The position numbers were made by a program, and so were the translations under genes. Shown piece after piece: positions 21,842 through 26,810 of a stretch of 26,810 bases of DNA. The notes under the pieces are model-generated. The model was not told where the DNA came from. It ran no database searches and saw only the letters and a program-made list of their open reading frames with translations. This DNA is from a virus: the IMG/VR virus record IMGVR_UViG_3300025917_000053, positions 1-26,810 of that record; one strand, written 5' to 3'. Within the stretch, counting starts at the first letter, position 1. Every line of letters begins with the position of its first letter.

Positions 21842-21957
21842 ATCTCCGGCCGCTTCACCCACGGCTTCACGGCCGTGCACGACGGCGCCTGGACGGTGCG
21901 CCACCAGGGCGCATGGTGCCGCCCGCAGATGCACCGCCAGCGCGTCATCGCCCACAT
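21826..21957 (-). CDS. Tiny Trp/Cys-rich protein (43 aa)
   Basis: A short frame starting MWAMTRWRCICGRHHAPWW. Its ATG overlaps the previous TGA (TGATG) and AAGGAG lies five bases upstream, supplied by the end of the previous gene. The C-x-C-G-x-H-H cluster could bind metal, and the protein is basic and aromatic. It is the last gene of a three-gene unit with the methyltransferase. The excellent ribosome site argues that it is real despite its size. Confidence 0.6.
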   Translation of the reverse strand: MWAMTRWRCICGRHHAPWWRTVQAPSCTAVKPWVKRPEIQKAT

Positions 21958-22262
21958 CACAGCTCCTTCGGTCCGGCCCCGCTCACGAGCGGGGCCACCG
22001 GCTTTTCCGGCCAGTGCCAGGTGCCCGGGGTCGCCTCCCCGTTCAGAGCCAGTCGCTCGACGTCGAAGACGACGTCCTTCGCGAACTGGAAGCCCTCCGG
22101 GTTCATGACCGTGAGGTGCACGATGCCCGCCGCCAGATCGACGACCTCGGTGATGGTGGCCGCCCGGCACTTCGAGAGGTACTGCTGGACGCCGTCCTGC
22201 GGTGCGGACCCCAGCGAGGTGTAATGCACGGCGCGGCCGACGGAAGCGATGTCCTTGCTCAC
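21957..22262 (-). CDS. Conserved actinobacterial/phage hypothetical protein
   Basis: A 101-residue protein from a GTG overlapping the methyltransferase stop (GTGA), with CAGGAG upstream. The pattern RAVHYTSLGS, SKCRAATITEVVD, VHLTVMNPEGFQF and GTWHWPE matches a small family seen in Streptomyces genomes and phages (usually VHYVSYG, CRAAIVTEV, VLNPTG, GTWHWPE); this is from memory. It is probably a beta-rich single-domain protein of unknown role. The coupling suggests expression with the methyltransferase. Confidence 0.8.
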   Translation of the reverse strand: MSKDIASVGRAVHYTSLGSAPQDGVQQYLSKCRAATITEVVDLAAGIVHLTVMNPEGFQFAKDVVFDVERLALNGEATPGTWHWPEKPVAPLVSGAGPKEL

Positions 22263-22819
22263 GAGATCTCCTGGACGAGAATGTCGCGGGTGTCCCACGG
22301 GGTGTGCCGCTTGCGCAGCTTGAAGTCGGCGCCGGATTCGCGCAGGTAGGGAATGAGCACCCGGCCCTTGCGGACCTCGCGGTGGTCGGTGTTCATGTCG
22401 TCACCCATGATCAGGCCCGGACTGGTGACGAGGTCGAGCGCCAGCAGGTACTCCCGCATGGTGGCCGCGCCGTCGTTGTCGGCGTCGAGGTAGATCACGT
22501 CGAACTTCTCGCCGTCGATCTTCAGCTCCTCCATGGTGGCCACGGAGTCCCCGGCGTAGAAGTCGCAGAAGTGGCCCAGGCCCTCCGAGTCCACGGCACG
22601 CCGTGCCTCGTGCGGCTCCAGGTCGATGCCGACGTACGCGCTTCCCGGGTGTTCCTTCAGGAGGCGGGCGAAGGCGAGGGTCGAATGACCATCACCCTTC
22701 AGGTGGTCGTCGTCCAGATTCCGCAGAACGCCGACTTCGAGGATTCGGAGAGTTTTCTTGCCGGTCCGCTCCATGAAAGCGGGCAGCTCGTCATAGATGA
22801 TTTCGCCGATGGTCGTCAC
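22259..22819 (-). CDS. Class I SAM-dependent methyltransferase
   Basis: About 186 residues from the GTG at 22819; a GTG at 22840 is an alternative with no better ribosome site. TACCAT lies seven bases before the 22819 start, so the mRNA may be leaderless. Motif I is LRILEVGV with a glycine-bearing insertion (DDDHLKGDGHS) before the usual serine; then YVGIDLEPHEAR supplies the acidic ribose-binding residue, followed by FYAGDSVATMEEL, FDVIYLDADNDG and GLIMGDDMNTDH. This fits the Methyltransf_24 / O-methyltransferase-like group. The substrate is unknown. No target-recognition domain is present, so a DNA modification role is unlikely. Confidence 0.85.
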   Translation of the reverse strand: MTTIGEIIYDELPAFMERTGKKTLRILEVGVLRNLDDDHLKGDGHSTLAFARLLKEHPGSAYVGIDLEPHEARRAVDSEGLGHFCDFYAGDSVATMEELKIDGEKFDVIYLDADNDGAATMREYLLALDLVTSPGLIMGDDMNTDHREVRKGRVLIPYLRESGADFKLRKRHTPWDTRDILVQEIS

Positions 22820-22863
22820 GAGAAGATGGTACAGCTCCACCCAGGAAGGACGTGAGGGGCGCG

Positions 22864-23091
22864 ATGAACAAGCGCTATCGCAAGCAGATGCGACTGAAGT
22901 CCCGGCACTACCGTCAGGGCCACAACCAGTTCTGCAAGTGCTGGGAGCTGTGGCAGAACTTCGGGCTCGCCCTCAAGAGACGGATGGAGTCGGGCGAGCC
23001 CCTGCCGCGCCGCCGGGTCAGGGCGAGGTCTTCTGCGCCAGCTTCGCCACGTGCTGGTGTGAGCAGCCCAGCATTGCCGCCACGTCCCTGA
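22864..23091 (+). CDS. Small basic hypothetical protein
   Basis: A 75-residue protein from the ATG giving MNKRYRKQMRLKSRHYRQG (a GTG at 22852 behind AGGAAGG is an alternative). The first 30 residues are strongly basic, followed by NQFCKCWELWQNFGLALK. Its last 25 residues overlap the convergent helix-turn-helix gene by 74 bases and look like antisense coding (ARSSAPASPRAGVSS), so the functional part is probably the first 50. It could be RNA or DNA binding; this is inference. Confidence 0.55.
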   Translation: MNKRYRKQMRLKSRHYRQGHNQFCKCWELWQNFGLALKRRMESGEPLPRRRVRARSSAPASPRAGVSSPALPPRP

Positions 23092-23410
23092 CGGTCGCCC
23101 GTTTCGTGAGTCCGCGTGCCGCAGCCCCCAGGGCGGCGTCGTAGTGGAACTTGGCGTCCCGCAGAAGGCCCCGGGTGCGGTGCACCTCGTCGACCAGTTG
23201 CTGAAGTTCCGGATCCTCCAGCCTGAGATCGACCGTCACCGATCCGGGCGGAGCCTTCAGTGCCAGTTCGGCCGCCTGCTGGAGGAGAGCCTGGGCCTGC
23301 TTCCAGTTCTTCCCCATGGACAGGGCCTGCTTGCCGTCAGGCAGCCCCTGCGTGCTCGTCAGCCAGGAGTCTTCGCCGCGTGTCGCCAGTCCGTTGACTA
23401 TCTGCTTCAT
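23018..23410 (-). CDS. Helix-turn-helix DNA-binding protein
   Basis: A 130-residue protein starting MKQIVNGLATRGEDSWLTS. The C-terminal RATVRDVAAMLGCSHQHVAKL is a classic helix-turn-helix (helix, G-C-S turn, recognition helix with QHV). The middle is helical (QAQALLQQAAELALKAPPG; QQLVDEVHRTRGLLRD), with a VTVDLRLEDPE strand that could aid dimerisation. It begins six bases after the previous gene. It may regulate a phage promoter, or its HTH could be a packaging-initiation domain; the target is unknown. Confidence 0.75.
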   Translation of the reverse strand: MKQIVNGLATRGEDSWLTSTQGLPDGKQALSMGKNWKQAQALLQQAAELALKAPPGSVTVDLRLEDPELQQLVDEVHRTRGLLRDAKFHYDAALGAAARGLTKRATVRDVAAMLGCSHQHVAKLAQKTSP

Positions 23411-23415
23411 GCGGT

Positions 23416-23760
23416 TCAGTCAACAGCAGGCGACAGAGTTTGTCCATTCGTATCATGAACGCAGTCGCCACCACAGGGGCACGCGAGAGCCTTCGCGGCG
23501 CAGCAGCGGCAGAAGTACCAGAACGATTCGGGGCAGTCGTCGAACAGACCGGTCAGCCCCTCCCAGAAGAACGTGATGCCGCAGGTCTCGCACTCCATCA
23601 GATCACTCGGGCAGGAGACCCCCTTCCGGCGCGGCAACCAGGCGTTCTTCAGCGACTCGCAGTCCTGGTCGTGGGCGAGGATCAGGTCGCGCTGACCGGT
23701 GAACACGCCGCCGCCGTCGGGGTTCTGCGCCCAGCGCTCCACGTACGCATCGAGGGGCAT
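23416..23760 (-). CDS. Cysteine-rich hypothetical protein
   Basis: A 114-residue protein starting MPLDAYVERWAQNPDGGG at an ATG overlapping the previous TGA. The second half is cysteine-rich: CPSDLMECETCG, WYFCRCCAAKALACPCGGDC. At least two zinc sites are plausible. TCGITFFWEGLTGLF is typical of a zinc-ribbon hairpin. It is translationally coupled to the helical protein upstream. The function is unknown. Confidence 0.75.
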   Translation of the reverse strand: MPLDAYVERWAQNPDGGGVFTGQRDLILAHDQDCESLKNAWLPRRKGVSCPSDLMECETCGITFFWEGLTGLFDDCPESFWYFCRCCAAKALACPCGGDCVHDTNGQTLSPAVD

Positions 23761-24353
23761 CAGTCGAACTCCTCCATCACCGGCTCCAGCTCGATGGGTC
23801 CGGTCGTGCTGTTGCCGCCCACCTTGACGATCGCGGCCGAGTTGCGGGCGATGGCGTCGGCGGCCATGGCGGGGAAGACCTCGCCCCACATCTGCTCGAC
23901 GGCCTCCCGGGATTCCTCGGGCAGCAGGTCGACGACCTTCTCCAGCATGCCCACCCGGATGGCCTCGATCGCCGTGGTGACGAGCTGGGTCTGCGCCTGG
24001 GTGAGCCGGATCTGTTCGTCGCGCAGCCGGTCCTTCTTCAGGTCCATCAGCTCGGTGATCTCGCGGACCGTCTCGATCAGGTTCTTCGCGTTGCGCCCCT
24101 GGGTGAGAAGGTCTCCGTCCATCACCTGCTGCCACAGGGCGCCGAGAATCCTCTCCAGCCGGGCGAGCTGGAGCATGCGCATCTGCACGATGGACATGCT
24201 CGTCGCCTGGTCTTCGAGGTACGCGTTCATCCGCTCGTGGACGGCCTCGATCTCCATCCCAGTCCGGGCGGCGATCTGCGCAAGCGTCATGCCCTGCGCG
24301 GCGTAGTCCACCATCACCTGAGCGAGCGAGTCGTGTGCCAATGTCCTCACCAC
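23760..24353 (-). CDS. HTH/coiled-coil protein, candidate small terminase-like
   Basis: A 197-residue protein from one of two tandem GTG codons (24353 or 24350); no strong ribosome site is present. The N-terminus holds GMTLAQIAARTGMEIEAVHER, a helix-turn-helix of small-terminase style, followed by a long helical region (MRMLQLARLERILGALWQQV; LIETVREITELMDLKKDRL). HTH plus coiled coil is the usual build of TerS, which recognises the packaging site. No other TerS candidate lies beside terL, but this gene is 4 kb from it, so the call is tentative. It is divergent from an RHH gene. Confidence 0.6.
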   Translation of the reverse strand: MVRTLAHDSLAQVMVDYAAQGMTLAQIAARTGMEIEAVHERMNAYLEDQATSMSIVQMRMLQLARLERILGALWQQVMDGDLLTQGRNAKNLIETVREITELMDLKKDRLRDEQIRLTQAQTQLVTTAIEAIRVGMLEKVVDLLPEESREAVEQMWGEVFPAMAADAIARNSAAIVKVGGNSTTGPIELEPVMEEFD

Positions 24354-24359
24354 TTCAGT

Positions 24360-24388
24360 TTCGATTCAGTGCCGATTCGGTGTAACCT
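24360..24388 (+). promoter_or_regulatory. Promoter with tandem direct repeats
   Basis: TTCGAT (24360-24365) and TAACCT (24383-24388) are 17 bases apart and fit -35 and -10 elements for the RHH gene. Between and over them lie two direct repeats, CGATTCAGTG (24362-24371) and CGATTCGGTG (24373-24382), 11 bases apart, about one helical turn. A dimer bound here would block RNA polymerase. Ribbon-helix-helix proteins typically bind such tandem repeats, so autoregulation is likely. Confidence 0.6.
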
Positions 24389-24420
24389 GTGCTCAGGAGA
24401 AGAGACACGAGGAGGATCGC

Positions 24421-24651
24421 ATGGTCGAGGATGTCAAGCCGCTGGTGGGGCGCCGGGCGACGATCGCCTTCACGGTGAGGGCCACGACCGAACTCGACTG
24501 GCTGATGAGCCATGTCCAGCTCAAGCAGGTCGACGTGGTGAACCGGGCCGTCAGCGTGTACGGACTGGTCGAGCGTGAGGTCGACAAGGGCAAGAAGATG
24601 GCCTTCATCAGTGAGGACGGAACGGTCGAGATCGTGAGCATCGTCGGATAA
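24421..24651 (+). CDS. Ribbon-helix-helix (Arc/MetJ-type) regulator
   Basis: A 76-residue protein with GAGGAGGATCGC before ATG. Residues about 13-52 read as strand (ATIAFTVRAT), helix (ELDWLMSHVQLK), turn and second helix (VDVVNRAVSVYGLVEREV), the RHH plan. The tail KMAFISEDGTVEIVSIV is a beta hairpin seen in many actinophage and actinobacterial members. It should act as a dimeric repressor. Its own promoter carries two 10-bp direct repeats, and the divergent gene on the left could be controlled by the same site. Confidence 0.8.
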   Translation: MVEDVKPLVGRRATIAFTVRATTELDWLMSHVQLKQVDVVNRAVSVYGLVEREVDKGKKMAFISEDGTVEIVSIVG

Positions 24652-24671
24652 ACGATCGATGAACGTCCAGG

Positions 24672-24818
24672 TCAGCGCTCGGTTTTCAGTGGCCCTAGGA
24701 TCTTGATACCTCCTTGGTACTGCGGATGCCGGGCCTGGCTCTGGATCTTCTCGAACCACAACCGGACCGCTTCCCGGTCCATGTCCATCACGACGATGAT
24801 CTCTTGGGTTTCTGCCAT
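24672..24818 (-). CDS. Small hypothetical protein (48 aa)
   Basis: The frame runs MAETQEIIVVMDMDREAVRL and ends GIKILGPLKTER. It overlaps the membrane-protein gene by 31 bases and its ribosome site is weak, so translation may be coupled. The sequence pattern, strand then helix then strand, and good codon use support a real gene. The helix WFEKIQSQARHPQ is followed by a Gly-rich turn. No family is recognised. Confidence 0.6.
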   Translation of the reverse strand: MAETQEIIVVMDMDREAVRLWFEKIQSQARHPQYQGGIKILGPLKTER

Positions 24819-25069
24819 GAATCCAGACCATCACGGGCCTGGCCGGATTCAGGAGAAACGGGCCTGCGCCACGCACGGAAGTTCTTGAGATATACCCATC
24901 CGTACGCGCCCGCCGAGACGAGGAAACCGTATTGCCTCGTACTGATGGCGTACGCGAGCCAGAGCCCCTGAGCCGCCAGGCCCACCGCCCAGCCCCAGGG
25001 GCTCTTCCTGCCCGCCAGCCACAGGCCGAAGACGCCCACGGCCGTCAGCACCCAGCTCCACCACTGCAA
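24788..25069 (-). CDS. Small integral membrane protein
   Basis: A 93-residue protein, from TTG at 25069 (MQWWSWVLTAVGVFGLWLAG) or GTG at 25051, which has GGAG upstream. I prefer the longer form because its WWSW start resembles related short actinophage membrane proteins. Three hydrophobic segments are visible: about 3-20, 25-44 (GWAVGLAAQGLWLAYAIST) and 46-62 (YGFLVSAGAYGWVYL). The spacing is somewhat like one half of PnuC-type transporters, but it is too short to be one. The tail is basic and cytoplasmic. Confidence 0.7.
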   Translation of the reverse strand: MQWWSWVLTAVGVFGLWLAGRKSPWGWAVGLAAQGLWLAYAISTRQYGFLVSAGAYGWVYLKNFRAWRRPVSPESGQARDGLDSWQKPKRSSS

Positions 25070-25118
25070 CGCAACGCCCCGTCCTGTTGCCGCGCCGTTC
25101 CACGCGCCAACGGAAGTT

Positions 25119-25145
25119 GTTCGGTCCGGCCCCGGGAAACCGAAC
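25119..25145 (-). terminator. Hairpin after the M4 peptidase gene
   Basis: GTTCGGT (25119-25125) pairs perfectly with ACCGAAC (25139-25145) around a GC-rich 13-base loop. It lies four bases past the peptidase stop and before the membrane-protein start, so it may separate the two transcripts. Confidence 0.55.
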
Positions 25146-25148
25146 CGG

Positions 25149-26048
25149 TCAGATCGAGATGCCGACCTCGGCCCATGCCTCGCGCACCGCAGGGTTCAGC
25201 CCGCCGGAGTGTGTCCACGTGGCCAGCGCGAGCTGCTTGAAGGTCGAGCGCGGTCCGAGATCTTCCATCGCCCGGCGCCACATCGCCAGCGGCCGTCCCC
25301 AGCTCGGCTCCCCGGTCTTCTCGCAGAGCAGGGCGAAGGCCCGGTTGGGGATGCCGGAGTTGATGTGCACCCCGCCGTTGTCGGCCCGGATCTTCTTGTA
25401 CTGGTCCATGTGGCCCGGCTGCGGGTCCCGGCCCAGCACGTCGTTGTCATACGCGGTGCCCGGATTCAGCATGTGCCGGACCGCCGAGTGGCCGTCGACC
25501 AGGATCTCCTCACCGATGCGCCAGTCGTGCTGGTCCTGCTTCACCCACTGCTGGACACAGGCGCCGAAGACGTCGGCCAGGTGCTCGTTCAGGGCGCCGG
25601 ACTCACCGGAGTAGATGAGGCCCGGCCCGAGCGATACGAGGGCGTGGCCGAACTCGTGGGCCATGATGTCGAGCGCCTTGGTGAAGTCGCCGAACACGGC
25701 TCCGTCACCCTCGCCGAAGACGAGGTAGCTGCCGTTGAAGAAGGCGTTGGCGTACTCCCGGCCGTAGTGCACCACTCCGTCGGGGAACTCGTCGGTCCCC
25801 AGGAGCTGGCTGATCAGGTAGGCGTTGCCCTTGACCCGCTCAGCCGCTTCGTCGTCACCGCCTTGGACGAGCGAGCCGGGGATGGCCACCTTGTTGGAGG
25901 CGGTGTAGACGCGGATCGGACCGGAGGGGGCGACGGCGGTGAGCCGGTCGGCCCGCAGGGTGGTGTCGACCTTGATCCCGGCATTGAAAGACTTGTCGGT
26001 CTCGGCGACTTTCTTCGACATGTGCGGAGGGATGAAAGTGCAGATCAT
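25149..26048 (-). CDS. M4 (thermolysin/protealysin-like) metallopeptidase
   Basis: A 299-residue protein starting MICTFIPPHMSKKVAETD. All thermolysin-family marks are present: AHEFGHAL (H131, E132, H135), GALNEHLADVFG (E155 as third zinc ligand, D159), and GGVHINSGIPN (H228, transition-state His), plus HYGREYANAFFNGS before the active site. The N-terminal FIPPHM matches the protealysin-type PPxM motif, but the propeptide is almost absent and there is no signal peptide, so an intracellular or lysis-released enzyme is likely. TAGACT lies six bases before the ATG and no ribosome site is seen, suggesting leaderless mRNA. Such a peptidase is uncommon in phage genomes. Confidence 0.92.
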   Translation of the reverse strand: MICTFIPPHMSKKVAETDKSFNAGIKVDTTLRADRLTAVAPSGPIRVYTASNKVAIPGSLVQGGDDEAAERVKGNAYLISQLLGTDEFPDGVVHYGREYANAFFNGSYLVFGEGDGAVFGDFTKALDIMAHEFGHALVSLGPGLIYSGESGALNEHLADVFGACVQQWVKQDQHDWRIGEEILVDGHSAVRHMLNPGTAYDNDVLGRDPQPGHMDQYKKIRADNGGVHINSGIPNRAFALLCEKTGEPSWGRPLAMWRRAMEDLGPRSTFKQLALATWTHSGGLNPAVREAWAEVGISI

Positions 26049-26054
26049 GACGGC

Positions 26055-26084
26055 AGTCTACGCACCCCCTTCCGCCGGTAGAAT
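26055..26084. promoter_or_regulatory. Divergent -10 elements of the two peptidase genes
   Basis: On the minus strand TAGACT (26060-26055) stands six bases before the M4 peptidase ATG; on the plus strand TAGAAT (26079-26084) stands 24 bases before the next gene's GTG. Both fit TAnnnT. Their -35 regions would overlap in the 18 bases between, so the two promoters probably compete. No good -35 match is seen for either. Confidence 0.45.
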
Positions 26085-26107
26085 CCATCCGGGGAAAGGA
26101 GAACTTC

Positions 26108-26560
26108 GTGGCCCTGGAGAAGTCGTTCCGGGTGAGTACCCGCCATTCCGGCAGCCGCCGGTTCGTTCGGGTCTCCATCTACTCGGACGCGGGATCGATG
26201 CGTGATGCGGCCCTGAAGCACAGCCAGCGCGAGGGGTACATCCGTGAGGACGAGTACTACCTGGCCCACGGCGTGACCCATACGATCGACGTCCTGCGCA
26301 TCGGCGCCGACGGCAGCGAGAAGCGCAGTCCCATGGCGGCCCACATCCGGATGTACGACGGTGCCCTCGGCACCAGCGTGGTCAGCCACGAAGTGGTGCA
26401 CGCGGCGATGAGCATCTACAACCAGGACTGCCTGAAGGACGGCTCGGCCCATGAGGACATGAGCCGGGAGGAGATCCTGGCCTACCTGGTCGGCGACCTG
26501 GCGGCCCGGATCGTGAACAAGATCTACGAGTTCGGCTACTACGGAAAGGGCGAGACGTGA
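26108..26560 (+). CDS. Putative phage zinc metallopeptidase (HExxH)
   Basis: A 150-residue protein from a GTG with GGAAAGGAG upstream. The centre has SVVSHEVVHAAMSIYN, giving H94-E95-V-V-H98, a zincin signature, with MSREEILAYLVGDL downstream offering E121 or E122 as third ligand. This HEVxHA plus EExxAYxxGDL pattern occurs in small phage proteins of unknown role (from memory). The N-terminus is basic (RHSGSRRFVRVSIY) and beta-rich. It is divergent from the M4 peptidase and overlaps the next gene (GTGA). A peptidase role is inferred from motif only. Confidence 0.75.
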   Translation: MALEKSFRVSTRHSGSRRFVRVSIYSDAGSMRDAALKHSQREGYIREDEYYLAHGVTHTIDVLRIGADGSEKRSPMAAHIRMYDGALGTSVVSHEVVHAAMSIYNQDCLKDGSAHEDMSREEILAYLVGDLAARIVNKIYEFGYYGKGET

Positions 26561-26810
26561 TCCTGCTCGAAGGGTATTGCCCCACCTGTGGCAATCAGAC
26601 GCTCTACGCGGAGGAGATGCGGGTGGTCAACCGCATCATCTGCATGGGCGACGACTGCCCGGACCCGCACTCGGTGCACCGGATCCTCCAGGACGACCAG
26701 ACCGACCATGTGGTGCACTTCAGCGGCGCCGGGTTCACCATCCGCCATCCGCTGCGCGAGCGCATCGACGACGCCCTGATGGACTGCGAACTGCACCTGG
26801 CCCTGATGGG
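26557..26810 (+). CDS. DUF6085-like zinc-binding protein (3' end outside window)
   Basis: The frame opens at a GTG overlapping the previous TGA and runs off the right edge after 84 codons. It starts VILLEGYCPTCGNQTLYAEE; CPTCG, then ICMGDDCPDP, form a four-cysteine zinc ribbon. DHVVHFSGAGFTIRHPLRE and DDALMDCELH follow, matching the common Streptomyces and phage family annotated DUF6085 (recognition from memory). It probably binds zinc through the ribbon. The role is unknown, and it is coupled to the HExxH gene. Confidence 0.8.
   Translation, partial: MILLEGYCPTCGNQTLYAEEMRVVNRIICMGDDCPDPHSVHRILQDDQTDHVVHFSGAGFTIRHPLRERIDDALMDCELHLALM

Noticed and set aside
21089-21955. Minus-strand frame of 288 codons opposite the secreted protein
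   Set aside because: The plus strand has a convincing signal peptide and the minus strand has a better small gene in another frame; this one is a shadow.

Overview
The window looks like part of the genome of a tailed phage (or prophage) of a high-GC actinomycete, most likely Streptomyces. The evidence is high third-position GC throughout, strong GGAGG-type ribosome sites, many GTG starts, genes coupled by GTGA, ATGA or TGATG overlaps, a complete terminase-portal-protease-decoration-capsid series, and many small proteins of actinophage type. I saw no tRNA, rRNA, CRISPR array, insertion sequence, integrase or attachment site. Both ends are open: the glycosyltransferase at 1-767 and the zinc-binding protein at 26557-26810 are cut by the window edges.

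Layout. The virion genes run on the minus strand, right to left: terminase large subunit with an intein (20088-17719), two small genes, portal (16975-15236), protease-scaffold fusion (15167-14088), decoration protein (14088-13600), major capsid protein (13582-12269) and a two-Ig-domain protein (11892-11077). This series is then broken by a plus-strand block of 19 small, tightly coupled genes (3930-11023). The minus-strand head-tail genes resume at 3052-1698, followed by two overlapping glycosyltransferase genes (1678-1). The block starts at a candidate promoter in an 877-base gap (3053-3929) that is nearly gene-free apart from one doubtful open frame. It ends at a strong hairpin terminator (11029-11065).

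The plus block begins with a winged-helix-like protein and includes a predicted COG3541-type nucleotidyltransferase, a HicB-like solitary domain and a MazG-like pyrophosphohydrolase. Most of its other products are unrecognised, and several are cysteine-rich. It looks like an accessory, takeover or early operon set inside the late region.

Right of the terminase (20260-26810) is an accessory region with changing strand. It holds a Sec-secreted protein, a SAM methyltransferase with two small coupled partners, a helix-turn-helix protein, a candidate small terminase-like protein, a ribbon-helix-helix regulator whose promoter carries two 10-bp direct repeats, a small membrane protein, an M4 thermolysin/protealysin-like metallopeptidase without signal peptide, and a divergent second HExxH protein.

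The most notable items are the class 3 intein splitting the terminase P-loop, the facing pair of zinc metallopeptidase genes, the opposite-strand operon nested in the structural region, the repeat-bearing RHH promoter, and several small overlapping genes (29, 43 and 48 residues) that automated callers could miss.
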